64,000 nt of DNA from Streptomyces endophytica (GCF_026153355.1 NZ_CP110636.1:1798001-1862000); one strand, 5' to 3'. Shown: positions 54,578 to 64,000, counted from the first letter of the stretch. Numbers and translations: made by a program. Notes: a model not told the origin generated them from the letters alone.

Positions 54578-56761
54578 ATGGTCATCACCGGGCCACGACG
54601 GCGGTCCGCCGTACTGCGGGTGCTGCTCGTCGCGGTGGCACTGGCCGGCGCGCTGCTGGGCGGCGCCGCCCCGGCGTCCGCGCACGCCGCGCTGACCGGC
54701 AGCACCCCCACGCAGGGCTCGGTGGTGGACCAGGCGCCCGAACAGGTCGCGCTCACCTTCTCCGAGGGCGTCGCGATGGGCGGCGACTCCATCCGGGTCC
54801 TGAACCCGCAGGGCAAACGCGTGGACCGCGGCAAACTGCGCAACCTGTGCAGCGGCAGCACCGTCAAATACGGCACGGGGCTGCCGCCGGGCCTGGGCGA
54901 CGGCACGTACACCGTCGCCTGGCAGGCGGTCTCCGCCGACAGCCACCCGGTCTCCGGTGCCTTCACCTTCTCCATCGGGGCGCCCTCGAAGACCACCGCG
55001 CCGGTAGCCCAGCAGGAGGCCGGCGGAGGCCTGGTCGGGGCGCTCTACGGCATCGCCCGCGCGCTGGCGTACGCGGGCTTCGTCCTGCTGGCCGGCGGCG
55101 CCGCCTTCGTGGTGGCCTGCCGGCCGGCCGCCGCCCGGGTACGGTCCGTCCAGCGCCTGGTCGTCCAGGGATGGGCGGTGCTGACCGGCACCACCGTGGC
55201 CATGCTGCTGCTGCGCACCCCGTACACCGGCTCCGGCGACGTCTCCGACGTCTTCGACCTCGGCGGCCTGCAGCAGGTACTGATCACCAAGCCGGGCGCG
55301 GCGCTGGTCTCCCGGCTGCTGCTGCTCGCCGCGGCGGCGCTGTTCGTGGCGGTGCTGTTCGGGGCGTACGCCCGGGCGCAGGAACCGCGGGAGCCGCGGG
55401 AAGCCCCGGAGACGGGTGCCGGGGCGGACGGCGGGGACCACGAGGACCGGGCCGACGGGGACGGCAAGGACGACAGGGGGGACGACAGGGACGACACGGG
55501 CCGGACCGCCGAGGACGCGCCCGAGGACCCTGCCGAGGCGGCCCGCCGCCGCAAGGACCTGACGTTCGGGCTCGGCATCGGCGGGGTGATCGTCGCCGCC
55601 GGCCTCGCGACGACCTGGGCGATGGCCGAACACGCCTCGACCGGGCTGCAGCCCGCGATCGCGATGCCGGTCGACGTCCTGCACCTGCTCGCCGTCGCCA
55701 CCTGGCTCGGCGGGCTGGCGGCGCTGGTGGTGTCCCTGTACTGGGGGCCGCCGATCGAACGGACCGCCGTCCGCCGCTTCTCCCGGATCGCGTTCGGCTC
55801 CGTCCTGGTACTGGTCACCACCGGCCTCTACCAGTCCTGGCGGCAGGTCGGCACCTGGACCGCGCTGACCGGCACCGCCTACGGGCGGCTGCTGCTGCTC
55901 AAGGTGGGCCTGGTGGTGGTGCTCGTGGGCATCGCCTGGTTCTCCCGGCGCTGGACGGCGCGGCTGACGGAGGTACGGACGGCAGAAGCGGCAGCGGCGG
56001 ACGCGGAAGCGGCGGACGCGGCCCCGGAGGCCAAGGAGGCCGAGGAGGCCGACGAGGCCGACGAGGCCGACCAGCTCTCCGAGAAGGCCGTGACCGTGCC
56101 GGCGGCCGGCACGGCCGGGAAGACCGCCCAGGACGACGGGCCCGCGACGGAACCGGCGGCGACTCCCACGACGGGACCGGCCGACCCCGCCCGCGCCGCC
56201 CAACTCGCCCGCCAGCAGGCCGCGTTGCGCACCGCCCGCACCAAGCGGCTGCGCGACGCCGACCCCGAGCGGCGGGGGCTGCGCCGGTCCGTACTGGCCG
56301 AGGCGTCGGTCGCGGTGCTCCTGCTGGTGGTGACGACGGTGCTGACCGCCACCGAGCCGGCCCGTACCGAGGAGGCGGTCAAGGCCGTGTCGGGCGGTCA
56401 GTCGGCCGCGGCCAACCAGCCGCAGGTCCTCACCGTCCCGTTCGACACCGGCGGCCCGGGCGGCAAGGGCACCGCCCGCCTCGACCTCGACCCCGGCCGC
56501 AGCGGCAACGCCAACGACCTGCGGCTGCGGATCTCCGACCCGAAGGGCCGGGCCAAGGACGTCCCCGAGGTGAAGGTCGAATTCACCCTCAAGGCCAAAA
56601 AGCTCGGGCCGCTGACGGTGGTGCCCCGGCACACCGGCAAGGGACACTGGCGCGCCAGCGGCGTCCTGCTGCCGGTCCCCGGACGGTGGCAGCTCTCGCT
56701 GCTCGTACGGACCTCCGACATCGACCAGGTGACCGAGTTCAGGAACGTGAAGATCGGCTGA
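54578..56761 (+). CDS. CopC-CopD fusion, copper resistance/uptake membrane protein
   Basis: A 727-aa protein. A signal peptide ends APASA, leaving an N-terminal His (HAALTGSTPTQGSVVDQ) as in CopC, whose domain runs to ~residue 130 and ends DSHPVSGAFTFSIG. About eight membrane helices of CopD type follow (YGIARALAYAGFVLLAGGAA, HLLAVATWLGGLAALVVSLY, FGSVLVLVTTGLYQSWRQVG), broken by two charged low-complexity loops (residues ~268-325 and ~468-565). A C-terminal extracytoplasmic YtkA-like domain (VEFTLKAKKLGPLTVVPRHT) closes it. The stop overlaps the next ATG (TGATG). Confidence 0.9.
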   Translation: MVITGPRRRSAVLRVLLVAVALAGALLGGAAPASAHAALTGSTPTQGSVVDQAPEQVALTFSEGVAMGGDSIRVLNPQGKRVDRGKLRNLCSGSTVKYGTGLPPGLGDGTYTVAWQAVSADSHPVSGAFTFSIGAPSKTTAPVAQQEAGGGLVGALYGIARALAYAGFVLLAGGAAFVVACRPAAARVRSVQRLVVQGWAVLTGTTVAMLLLRTPYTGSGDVSDVFDLGGLQQVLITKPGAALVSRLLLLAAAALFVAVLFGAYARAQEPREPREAPETGAGADGGDHEDRADGDGKDDRGDDRDDTGRTAEDAPEDPAEAARRRKDLTFGLGIGGVIVAAGLATTWAMAEHASTGLQPAIAMPVDVLHLLAVATWLGGLAALVVSLYWGPPIERTAVRRFSRIAFGSVLVLVTTGLYQSWRQVGTWTALTGTAYGRLLLLKVGLVVVLVGIAWFSRRWTARLTEVRTAEAAAADAEAADAAPEAKEAEEADEADEADQLSEKAVTVPAAGTAGKTAQDDGPATEPAATPTTGPADPARAAQLARQQAALRTARTKRLRDADPERRGLRRSVLAEASVAVLLLVVTTVLTATEPARTEEAVKAVSGGQSAAANQPQVLTVPFDTGGPGGKGTARLDLDPGRSGNANDLRLRISDPKGRAKDVPEVKVEFTLKAKKLGPLTVVPRHTGKGHWRASGVLLPVPGRWQLSLLVRTSDIDQVTEFRNVKIG

Positions 56762-58080
56762 TGAGCAAGCGAACCGCCAAAGCCCCCGAACCCCGGGCCC
56801 CCGAACCGCAGGCCCCGGCGCCCGAGCCGGCCGGCCCGCGGACCGCCCTGACGCTCTCCCGCCGCCGGCTGCTCGGCACCGTCGGCGCGGCGGGCGCCGC
56901 CGGGCTGGTCGTCGGCGGCGCCGGCGGTGCCCTGGGGACGGCCGCCGCCCATGAGGAGGGGCCCGCCGCGGCCCTGAGCTCCCTCGGCTCGACCGAGGTG
57001 CCGTTCCGGGACGACCGGGCGAAGCAGCAGGCCGGGATCACCACCCCGCTGCAGGCCAGCGGGCACCTGGTCGCCTTCGACCTGGCCCCGGGCAGCGACC
57101 GCAAGGCCGCCGCCGCGCTGCTGCGCCGCTGGTCGCGGACGGCCGAGGAGCTGATGGCCGGGCGCACGCCGGACGCCGACACCGGCGTGGCGCTGGACGC
57201 CGGCCCGTCCTCGCTGACCGTCACCTTCGGCCTCGGCCACAGCTTCTTCGACCGTACGGGCCTGACGAAGCACCGCCCCGACCAGCTCGATCCGCTGCCG
57301 GACTTCTCCGCCGACGCGCTGGACCCCGAGCGCAGCAACGGCGACCTGTGGATCCAGATCGGCGCCGATGACGCGCTGGTCGCCTTCCACGCGCTGCGGG
57401 CGCTGCAGAAAGACGCGGCCGGCACCGCCCGGCTGCGCTGGCAGATGAACGGCTTCAACCGCACCCCGGGCGCCACCGCCCACCCGATGACCGCCCGCAA
57501 CCTGATGGGCCAGGTCGACGGCACCAACAACCCCAAGCCGACCGACGCGGACTTCGACCGGCGGATATTCGTCGGGCGGGACGCCGAGCAGGAGTGGATG
57601 CGCGGCGGCTCGTACGCCGTGGTCCGCCGGATCCGGATGCTGCTGGACGACTGGGAGAAGCGCTCCCGGCACGAGCAGGAGCGGGTCATCGGGCGCCGCA
57701 AGGACAACGGAGCGCCGCTGACCGGCGGTTCCGAGACCACGCCGATGAAGCTGGACGCCACCGGAGCGGACGGGCTGCCGGTCATCCCGGCCAACGCGCA
57801 CGCCCGGGTCGCGGCGCCGGAGTCCAACCAGGGCGCGGCGATGCTGCGCCGCCCGTTCTCGTACCACGACGGTTTCCGGGAGGACGGCGCGCCGGACGCC
57901 GGGCTGCTGTTCGTCTGCTGGCAGGCCGACCCGCTGCGGGCCTTCACCCAGATCCAGCGGAAGCTGGACCGCGGGGACGCGCTCTCGCCGTTCCTGCGGC
58001 ACGAGGCGAGCGGCCTGTACGCGGTACCGCCGGCCGCGGTGCCGGGCGGGTACGTGGGGCAGCCGCTGCTGGAGGGCTAG
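56761..58080 (+). CDS. dtpA: Tat-exported dye-decolourising peroxidase (DtpA, A-type DyP)
   Basis: A 439-aa protein. A Tat signal (LSRRRLLGTVGAAGAAG) precedes a DyP fold. The GxxDG motif is LMGQVDGTNNP, the distal Arg is in MLRRPFSYHDGF, and the proximal haem His is in PANAHARVAAPE. Last gene of the ycnI-sco-ecuC-copCD-dtpA operon. In S. lividans DtpA acts with Sco/ECuC in copper-dependent maturation of the radical oxidase GlxA (established for that species; assumed here). Sometimes annotated as EfeB. Confidence 0.92.
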   Translation: MSKRTAKAPEPRAPEPQAPAPEPAGPRTALTLSRRRLLGTVGAAGAAGLVVGGAGGALGTAAAHEEGPAAALSSLGSTEVPFRDDRAKQQAGITTPLQASGHLVAFDLAPGSDRKAAAALLRRWSRTAEELMAGRTPDADTGVALDAGPSSLTVTFGLGHSFFDRTGLTKHRPDQLDPLPDFSADALDPERSNGDLWIQIGADDALVAFHALRALQKDAAGTARLRWQMNGFNRTPGATAHPMTARNLMGQVDGTNNPKPTDADFDRRIFVGRDAEQEWMRGGSYAVVRRIRMLLDDWEKRSRHEQERVIGRRKDNGAPLTGGSETTPMKLDATGADGLPVIPANAHARVAAPESNQGAAMLRRPFSYHDGFREDGAPDAGLLFVCWQADPLRAFTQIQRKLDRGDALSPFLRHEASGLYAVPPAAVPGGYVGQPLLEG

Positions 58081-58112
58081 CGGGACCGCCCGGCGGAGGC
58101 CCGGTGCGCCGT

Positions 58113-58131
58113 CCGGCCTTCGGAAGGCCGG
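58113..58131 (+). terminator. Hairpin after dtpA
   Basis: CCGGCCTT-CGG-AAGGCCGG is a perfect 8-bp stem 33 bp beyond the dtpA stop and before pheA. Confidence 0.6.
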
Positions 58132-58218
58132 TCCGGGGGCCGGGACGGCTCGGTATCGTGGCAGGACAGGGAGAAGATCGGCGGGGTGCCCCCGCAGTCA
58201 CGCGAGGGAGTCCTAAGG

Positions 58219-59145
58219 ATGTCGGCCAGCCGCTATACCTATCTCGGCCCCGCGGGCACGTTCACCGAGGCCGCGCTGCGCAGCCTGCCCGAGGCGGCGA
58301 CGCGCGAGCTGGTACCGATGGTGTCGGTGCCGGCCGCCCTGGACGCGGTGCGGGCCGGGGAGGCGGCGGCCGCCCTGGTGCCGATCGAGAACTCCGTCGA
58401 GGGCGGGGTGACCACGACCCTCGACGAACTGGCCTCCGGCGAGCCGCTGATGATCTACCGCGAGGTGCTGCTGCCGATCGCCTTCGCGCTGCTGGTGCGC
58501 CCCGGTACGACGCTCGACGAGGTCAAGACGGTGACCGGGCACCCGGTCGCGCAGCCCCAGGTCCGCAAGTGGCTGGCGGCCCAACTCCCGGAAGCGGTCT
58601 GGGAGTCGGCGGCCTCGAACGCGGACGGAGCGCGGCTGGTGCAGGAGGGCCGCTACGACGGTGCGTTCGCCGGTGAGTTCGCGGCGGCGACGTACGGCCT
58701 GACGCCGCTGGTCACCGACATCCACGACGCGCAGAACGCGGCCACCCGCTTCGTGCTGGTGGGCCGCCCGGCGCGGCCGGCGGCGCCCACCGGCGCGGAC
58801 AAGACGTCGGTGGTGCTGTGGCTGGCCGAGGACCACCCCGGTGCGCTGCTCGAACTGCTCCAGGAGTACGCGGTGCGCGGGGTCAGCATGATGCGCATCG
58901 AGTCCCGGCCGACCGGCGAGGGCATCGGGCGCTACTGCTTCTCGGTGGACTGCGAGGGGCACATCACCGACCGCCGGGTCAGCGAGGTCCTGATGGGCCT
59001 CAAGCGGGTCTGCCGGGAGGTGCGGTTCCTCGGTTCGTATCCGCGGGCGGACGAGACGACGCCGAGCGTGCGGCGGCAGATGACCGACTCGGCGTTCACC
59101 GAGGCCTCGGACTGGCTGGCACGCTGCCTGGACGGCCGGGGCTGA
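58219..59145 (+). CDS. pheA: Prephenate dehydratase
   Basis: A 308-aa protein. ATG 58219 follows AGGGAGTCCTAAGG. PDT motifs: YTYLGPAGTFTEAALRSL, VPIENSVEGGVTTTLDEL, then AASNADGARLVQEGRYDGAF and HDAQNAATRFVLVG (TRF catalytic motif). The regulatory ACT domain is present (KTSVVLWLAEDHPGALLELL, MMRIESRPTGEGIGRYCFSV, with the GALL and ESRP Phe-binding motifs). It converts prephenate to phenylpyruvate and is expected to be feedback-inhibited by Phe. Confidence 0.95.
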   Translation: MSASRYTYLGPAGTFTEAALRSLPEAATRELVPMVSVPAALDAVRAGEAAAALVPIENSVEGGVTTTLDELASGEPLMIYREVLLPIAFALLVRPGTTLDEVKTVTGHPVAQPQVRKWLAAQLPEAVWESAASNADGARLVQEGRYDGAFAGEFAAATYGLTPLVTDIHDAQNAATRFVLVGRPARPAAPTGADKTSVVLWLAEDHPGALLELLQEYAVRGVSMMRIESRPTGEGIGRYCFSVDCEGHITDRRVSEVLMGLKRVCREVRFLGSYPRADETTPSVRRQMTDSAFTEASDWLARCLDGRG

Positions 59146-59177
59146 GCTCCCGACCTGCGGCTTTGAGCGCCTGTGGG

Positions 59178-59488
59178 TTGTCCACAAAGTTATCCACAGA
59201 CTCGGTTCTCGACCTGTGGGTAAGTCGACATGGCAGCCGGACATCGTCGACAAATCGCCCTACCGACCTCACATCCCTCCACAGCACCCCACCTCGGACC
59301 CGTCAGCATAATTCCTGCGGTCCATCCTTTAGAGCGAGGCAATCCCACACGAAAGAGTGCGTGAACGGGGTTTGGACAGAGAATCCATAGCCGACCATTT
59401 CGGAACCGGAATGATCGCCGCCGACTTCCACAGATTTCACGCACAGCCTGTGGATAAAAATCCGCGAACCCCTCTCCCCTGTGGACAA
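59178..59488. promoter_or_regulatory. Cluster of DnaA boxes between pheA and serS
   Basis: Five boxes: TTGTCCACA at 59178-59186 (+), TTATCCACA at 59190-59198 (+), TTACCCACA at 59215-59223 (-), TTATCCACA at 59449-59457 (-) and TTGTCCACA at 59480-59488 (-). Two match the Streptomyces consensus TTGTCCACA exactly and two match TTATCCACA. The surrounding 613-bp intergenic region has no gene. It is too small for oriC; a DnaA-titrating or regulatory site is more likely. Confidence 0.75.
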
Positions 59489-59746
59489 CCTCACCGCGCG
59501 GGGGTCCCGAAGGTCGCTCCAACTCCCCGATCCCGCCCAGTGGATCACCGATCACGGACGCCGCGAACATCCGCATACCGGATGACTCCGCCGCCCCCTC
59601 CAGAAGATCATGACGACCGGGAGGGATGCGAATGGGCGGGAATTCCCCGGCGGATTTACCGCATCCCCGCCATGGAATAAACCTCTCAAACCGGACAAAT
59701 TGCAATGGGAGGGAATATCGCGTCGAAGCGCGGGGCGCGGCCCCGG

Positions 59747-59759
59747 TAGCCTGGTGGTG
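59747..59759 (+). promoter_or_regulatory. Leaderless promoter of serS
   Basis: TAGCCT at 59747-59752 lies 7 bp before GTG 59759 and there is no ribosome binding site, the usual pattern of leaderless actinobacterial mRNAs. Confidence 0.5.
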
Positions 59760-61069
59760 TGATTGACCTTCGCCTGCTCCGTGAGGACCCCGACCGTGTG
59801 CGCGCGTCCCAGCGCGCCCGTGGAGAGGACGTCGCGCTCGTCGACGCGCTTCTCTCCGCCGACGAGCGGCGCAGGTCGTCCAGCGTCCGCTTCGACGAGC
59901 TGCGCGCCGAGCAGAAGACGCTCGGCAAGCTCATCCCCAAGGCCACCGGCGACGAGAAGGCCGCGCTGCTGAAGAAGGCCGGCGAGCTGTCCGCCGCCGT
60001 CAAGGCCGCCGACGCCGCGCAGGACGAGGCCAAGGACGAGACCCAGCAGCTGCTGCTCAAGCTCGGCAACCTCGTCCACCCCGACGTCCCCGTCGGCGGC
60101 GAGGAGGACTTCGCGGTCCTGGAGACGCACGGCACCATCCGCGACTTCGCCGCCGAGGGCTTCGAGCCCAAGGACCACCTGGAGATCGGCCAGGCACTCG
60201 GTGCCATCGACGTGGAGCGGGCCGCCAAGGTCTCCGGCTCGCGCTTCTACTACCTGACGGGCATCGGCGCGCTCCTGGAGCTCGCGCTGGTCAACGCCGC
60301 CATCGCGCAGGCCACCGAGGCCGGCTTCATCCCGATGCTGACCCCGGCACTGGTCCGCCCGCACGCCATGGAAGGCACCGGCTTCCTCGGCCAGGCCGCC
60401 GAGAACGTCTACCACCTCGAAAAGGACGACTACTACCTCGTCGGCACCTCCGAGGTCCCGCTCGCCGCGTACCACATGGACGAGATCGTCGACGCCGGCC
60501 AGCTGCCGCTGCGCTACGCCGGCTTCTCCCCCTGCTTCCGCCGCGAGGCCGGCACGTACGGCAAGGACACCCGCGGCATCTTCCGGGTCCACCAGTTCGA
60601 CAAGGTGGAGATGTTCTCCTACGTCGCGCCGGAGGACGCGCAGGCCGAGCACCAGCGCCTGCTGGACTGGGAGAAGCAGTGGCTGAACAGCCTGGAGCTG
60701 CCGTTCCAGGTGATCGACGTCGCCACCGGTGACCTGGGCGCCTCGGCCTCCCGCAAGTTCGACTGCGAGGCGTGGATCCCGACCCAGGGCAAGTACCGCG
60801 AGCTGACCTCGGCCTCCAACTGCGACGAGTTCCAGGCCCGCCGGCTCTCCGTCCGCATGCGCGAGAACGCCGACGGCAAGCAGAAGGTCCGCCCGCTCGC
60901 CACCCTCAACGGCACGCTCTGCGCCGTCCCGCGCACCATCGTGGCGATCTTCGAGAACCACCAGCAGGCGGACGGCTCGGTGCGCGTCCCCGAGGTGCTG
61001 CGCCCCTACCTGGGCGGCCGGACCGTGCTGGAGCCCGTCGCGGCGCGCCAGGAGTCCGGCGCCAAGTGA
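59759..61069 (+). CDS. serS: Seryl-tRNA synthetase
   Basis: A 436-aa class II synthetase. The N-terminal coiled-coil arm ([40 protein letters not shown]) binds the long variable arm of tRNA-Ser. The catalytic core has motif 1 ([20 protein letters not shown]), motif 2 ([20 protein letters not shown]) and motif 3 ([20 protein letters not shown]). GTG 59759 is supported by the N-terminal MIDLRLLRE common to SerS. Confidence 0.97.
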   Translation: MIDLRLLREDPDRVRASQRARGEDVALVDALLSADERRRSSSVRFDELRAEQKTLGKLIPKATGDEKAALLKKAGELSAAVKAADAAQDEAKDETQQLLLKLGNLVHPDVPVGGEEDFAVLETHGTIRDFAAEGFEPKDHLEIGQALGAIDVERAAKVSGSRFYYLTGIGALLELALVNAAIAQATEAGFIPMLTPALVRPHAMEGTGFLGQAAENVYHLEKDDYYLVGTSEVPLAAYHMDEIVDAGQLPLRYAGFSPCFRREAGTYGKDTRGIFRVHQFDKVEMFSYVAPEDAQAEHQRLLDWEKQWLNSLELPFQVIDVATGDLGASASRKFDCEAWIPTQGKYRELTSASNCDEFQARRLSVRMRENADGKQKVRPLATLNGTLCAVPRTIVAIFENHQQADGSVRVPEVLRPYLGGRTVLEPVAARQESGAK

Positions 61070-61896
61070 GCGGATCAGCTCCGGCGGACGTCCCGCCGCT
61101 GCCGTACACGCTCATCGCGACCGACCTCGACGGGACGCTGCTGCGCCCGGACGGGACCGTCTCGGAGCGCACCCGCCAGGCGCTCGCCGCGGCCACCGCG
61201 GCGGGCGCGGCGCACATCGTCGTCACCGGCCGTGCGGTGCCCTGGACCCGGCACATCCTCGACGCCCTGGACTACCGCGGGCTCGCGGTGTGCGGCCAGG
61301 GCGGGCAGGTCTACCACGCCGGTGAGCACCGGCTGCTGACCTCGGTGACGCTGGACCGCCAGCTGGCCGGTCTCGCGCTGTCCAAGATCGAGGCCGAGGT
61401 CGGCCCGCTGTATCTGGCGGCGAGCCGGGACGGCCTGGAGGGCGAGGTGCTGGTCGGCCCCGGCTACCGCTTCCAGGAGGGCCCGCTGCCGAACGTCATG
61501 ATCGACGACCACGACGCGCTGTGGGCGGCCCCGATCAACAAGGTCTACCTCCAGCACCCGACGCTGGACGACGACGCACTGGCGGCGGCCGCCCGCCAGG
61601 TCGCCGGTGACCTGGTCGGCATCATGGTGGCCGGCCCCGGCGTCGTCGAACTGCTGCCGCTGGGCCTGACCAAGGCCACCGGGCTGTCCCTGGCCGCCCG
61701 CCGCCTGGGCCGCACCGCCAAGGAGACACTGGCGTTCGGCGACATGCCCAACGACATCCCGATGTTCGCCTGGGCCGCTCACGGCGTCGCCATGGCCAAC
61801 GCCCACCCCGAACTGAAGGCGGTCGCCGACGAGGTGACCACCTCCTCCGAGGCCGACGGCATCGCGGTGGTTCTGGAGCGGCTTTACGGGGTGTGA
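61066..61896 (+). CDS. HAD-superfamily (Cof-type) phosphatase
   Basis: A 276-aa protein starting at GTG 61066, overlapping the serS stop (GTGA), so co-translated with serS. HAD motifs: [35 protein letters not shown] and [16 protein letters not shown] and [18 protein letters not shown]. The cap type (Cof/YbiV-like) acts on small phosphorylated metabolites. The substrate is unknown. Confidence 0.9.
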   Translation: MSGSAPADVPPLPYTLIATDLDGTLLRPDGTVSERTRQALAAATAAGAAHIVVTGRAVPWTRHILDALDYRGLAVCGQGGQVYHAGEHRLLTSVTLDRQLAGLALSKIEAEVGPLYLAASRDGLEGEVLVGPGYRFQEGPLPNVMIDDHDALWAAPINKVYLQHPTLDDDALAAAARQVAGDLVGIMVAGPGVVELLPLGLTKATGLSLAARRLGRTAKETLAFGDMPNDIPMFAWAAHGVAMANAHPELKAVADEVTTSSEADGIAVVLERLYGV

Positions 61897-62034
61897 GGGC
61901 GGGGGCTCGGGGCGATGGGGCCGGTTGCGGAATACCTTCCCGCGCCCCAGCGTTGAGGCCCCCGAGGGGGCGCTCGCGTCCCCTACGGGATCCGTTCGCC
62001 TCACCCGTAGGGGTTCGGAAGGCCCCTTGAACCC

Positions 62035-62774
62035 CTAACGCCCGCCCCCGCCGCCCTCTTCCCGCGTGTCGGCTCCCGCGTCCTCCGCGTCGGGTTGGTC
62101 GTCCCCCGTCACCTCCGCCGCCGGTGTCAACGGCCACGCTGCGAAGCCCATGGTCAGGGCGATGGCGTGGCCGAAGTCGGTGAAGGTGGCGCCGGTCGTC
62201 AGGGGGATGGCGAAGAACGCCAGTACGCCGACGAGATAGCCGTAGCGCCAGGGGGACCGCAGACGGTACGTCAGCACGCCGGCCGCGGCCGCCAGGCCGT
62301 ACGAGACGCCGATGTCGACGACGTGCGTCATCGAGCGCGGCAGCTGGTGCCCCTCGATGGCCAGCAGGACGAGTTCCTGGCTGGCCAGGGTCGCGGCGAC
62401 GTGCGCCCCGCCGACGACCAGCAGCCAGCGCCAACTGCCCGTCCAGCGCTCGACGTTGGCGTGCACCAGCTCGAACATCACGACGTACAGCAGGAACGAT
62501 CCGGGGTTCTCGATCCAGAAGCCGCTGATCAGCAGCGAGGGCAGCGGATGCTCGTTGAGTTCGTGGATGTTGCTGCTTGTGCGGTGGATGAGGAACTGGC
62601 CCAGCCCCTCCGAGGCGGAGGCGATCACGAGGCTGGTGACACCGATGATCAGCAGCCAGATGTGGGTGCCGGGGACGACCGGACCCAGTTCTTCACCCAG
62701 ATCACGGGGTTGCCCGCGGGCCGCGCCCAGGGGTCGCGCGGGGGCTCCATCAGGATCCTCATCGGTGTCCTCAT
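62035..62774 (-). CDS. Rhomboid-like membrane protein, one apparent frameshift
   Basis: The ATG at 62774 overlaps the stop of the Lrp gene (ATGA). After a slip near 62.69 kb (VIW to GEELGPVVPGTHIW) the protein has about six helices: WLLIIGVTSLVIASASEGLG, FLLYVVMFELVHANVERWTG, WRWLLVVGGAHVAATLASQE, SYGLAAAAGVLTYRL and WRYGYLVGVLAFFAIPLTTG. HVVDIGVSYGLAAAAG occupies the place of the rhomboid Ser/His region, but a clear GxSG is missing, so protease activity is doubtful. An acidic/Gly tail ends it. Confidence 0.65.
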
Positions 62775-63802
62775 CGGCGGCGTCCCCGGGCCGCGGGCGA
62801 GCCGGCGACCAGCGGGCCCGGCCCCTTGATCTGCCGGATGCGGGGCGCGCTCTCCATCGTCCGTACGCCGGGCAGCGCCGCGACCCGGGTCGTCAGGTAC
62901 GTGTAGACGGCCCGGACGTCCCGGCAGAGCACCGACGCGAACAGGTTGTTCGGGCCGGTGGTGGCACCGGCGAAGGCCACCTCCGGATGCTCCGCCAACT
63001 CCGCGCCGGCCGCGGCGAGTTCGGCGGGGGCGACGGACAGCCAGAGGGCGACCATCGCGCCGTACCCGAACTTCCGCAGGTCGTAATCGACGTCGTAATA
63101 CAGCGCCCCGGTCGCCCGGAGTTCGGCGAGACGGCGGCGGACCGTGGTGGGCGACCAGCCGGTGACGGCGGCGAGTTCGGCCAGCGGCGCCCGGCCGTCC
63201 CGGGCCAGGGCGGCGAACAGCCGGCGGTCGGCGTCGTCGAGCACCACCGGATCGGCCGCCGGATCGACGTCCGGGGGCGGCGGGCCGAGCCACGCGGCCT
63301 CCTCGTCCGTCAGCGCCCCGGACTTGCTGATCAGGCCCTGCGGACCGCCGCAGAACTCGTGCAGCAGGCAGTGTGCGGTGACGCCGACCACGCTCGGGGT
63401 ACGCGGCAGCTTCTCCAGCAGGAGTGCGTCGCTGTGGTCGCTGTTCGCCGCCCGGCAGACCGCGGTGATCTCGGTGCCGCCGGACATCAGGCAGATCCAC
63501 GAGGTGTCCGGACGGCGGGCCAGTGCCTCGGCGACGGTGACCGCCGCCTCCGGCGCGCACTGCACCCGGACCATCCACTCGACCTCGCCCAACGCCCGCG
63601 CGTCGGACAGTCCCAGCACCCTGAGCGCACCGCTGCTGCGGTGCCGCCCGTAACGGCGGGCGACGGTCTGGTCGGACACCCCGAGCACCTCCGCGATCCG
63701 GCTGAACGGCGCGCGGCCGTCGAGCTGCAGCGCATGGGCCAGCCGGCGGTCGAGGGCGTCGAAACCGCCCCCGCCCGCGCCGGGCTTCCCGTCGGTTTTC
63801 AC
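62771..63802 (-). CDS. Tandem Lrp/AsnC-family regulator
   Basis: A 343-aa protein with two Lrp/AsnC units in one chain. Unit 1 has HTH ALDRRLAHALQLDGRAPFSR, then IAEVLGVSDQTVARRYGRH, and the RAM-like domain VEWMVRVQCAPEAAVTVAEA. Unit 2 has HTH LDDADRRLFAALARDGRAPL, then AELAAVTGWSPTTVRRRLAE, and a ligand domain (FGYGAMVALWLSVAPAELAA, GPNNLFASVLCRDVRAVYTY). Double-Lrp proteins are common in actinomycetes and usually regulate a divergent transporter or enzyme; a partial divergent gene starts at 63923. Confidence 0.88.
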   Translation of the reverse strand: MKTDGKPGAGGGGFDALDRRLAHALQLDGRAPFSRIAEVLGVSDQTVARRYGRHRSSGALRVLGLSDARALGEVEWMVRVQCAPEAAVTVAEALARRPDTSWICLMSGGTEITAVCRAANSDHSDALLLEKLPRTPSVVGVTAHCLLHEFCGGPQGLISKSGALTDEEAAWLGPPPPDVDPAADPVVLDDADRRLFAALARDGRAPLAELAAVTGWSPTTVRRRLAELRATGALYYDVDYDLRKFGYGAMVALWLSVAPAELAAAGAELAEHPEVAFAGATTGPNNLFASVLCRDVRAVYTYLTTRVAALPGVRTMESAPRIRQIKGPGPLVAGSPAARGRRR

Positions 63803-63922
63803 CGTCCGAGGCTAGCGCGTGTCGGATTGCGCCGCCGGGAGCGCGGTGGCTGGGAGACCGGCGGGTACGGAACCGACCGTGGGGTCGCCATCGAAGCGAC
63901 GGCGGAAAGAGGACAACCACTC

Positions 63923-64000
63923 ATGCACGGCGCACCCCACAGACCCGGCAGCGGACGACCAGGCACGTCCGGCGCATCCCACAGACCCGGCAGCCCAGGC
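63923..64000 (+). CDS. Start of a divergent gene (partial), Pro/Gly/His-rich N-terminus
   Basis: ATG 63923 follows GAAAGAGG at good spacing and reads MHGAPHRPGSGRPGTSGASH, then RPGSPG, to the window end. Two near-identical SHRPGS/PHRPGS units form a short repeat. It is divergent from the Lrp gene and so is probably its target. The product cannot be told. Confidence 0.5.
   Translation, partial: MHGAPHRPGSGRPGTSGASHRPGSPG

Noticed and set aside
59146..59758. Chromosomal origin of replication
   Set aside because: Only five DnaA boxes and no dnaA or dnaN nearby; flanked by pheA and serS.

Overview
The window is high-GC actinobacterial chromosome, almost certainly Streptomyces. The evidence is strongly GC-biased third codon positions, tRNA genes without an encoded CCA, a subtilisin-inhibitor-like (SSI) secreted protein, an OsaA/OsaB-like hybrid kinase and regulator pair, SpoIIE-type phosphatases with RsbW-like ATPases, and a Sco / ECuC / CopCD / DtpA copper operon followed by pheA and serS.

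Layout. 0-3.3 kb: a flavoprotein oxidoreductase, initiator tRNA-Met, tRNA-Arg(ACG) with a fossil integrase at its 3' end, tRNA-Ser(GCT), and an SSI-like inhibitor. 3.4-18.4 kb is a signalling block: a giant degenerate PAS kinase, a leader-peptide-controlled GNAT / IF-1 unit, an acyl-CoA synthetase, a SpoIIE-type phosphatase, and the HAMP-repeat hybrid kinase osaA with osaB. 18.6-20.8 kb: hypothetical genes and a SigE-family sigma factor. 20.9-27.2 kb is a minus-strand operon of five overlapping genes (acyl-CoA dehydrogenase, MaoC/DUF35 fusion, acyl-CoA dehydrogenase, MaoC, lipid-transfer thiolase). It matches the mycobacterial fadE28-fadE29-chsH2-chsH1-ltp2 steroid side-chain operon in content, but every gene carries low-complexity tandem-repeat insertions. 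27.4-32.5 kb: a secreted Asn/Gly-rich protein, a primase-polymerase, a methyltransferase and a baeRF-like protein.

32.6-38.6 kb is an integrated element bounded by a perfect 63-bp direct repeat of the 3' part of tRNA-Ser(TGA). It carries a truncated integrase next to the intact tRNA, a bL12-C-terminal-domain-like protein, a membrane protein and a two-gene operon. That operon is the most interesting part of the window. A 139-aa helical (Bell-like) protein ends in an amyloid-signalling-type motif, and the translationally coupled NB-ARC-TPR STAND/NLR begins with a matching copy of the same motif. This architecture predicts an NLR-controlled, amyloid-templated cell-death or immunity system.

38.6-64 kb is conserved core: an HtrA protease, GlpQ-like phosphodiesterase, RsbW-like ATPases, a DUF5926 SEC-C protein, a degenerate primase-polymerase, a PP2C phosphatase, aminopeptidase P, a TetR regulator, the copper operon, pheA, a DnaA-box-rich intergenic region, serS, a HAD phosphatase, a rhomboid-like protein and a double Lrp regulator.

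Caution: about twenty genes are interrupted by apparent frameshifts, mostly between 2.5 and 40 kb. They sit in conserved housekeeping-like proteins and often at G/C runs, so sequencing indels are the simplest explanation. For these genes I give the span of the inferred full gene.
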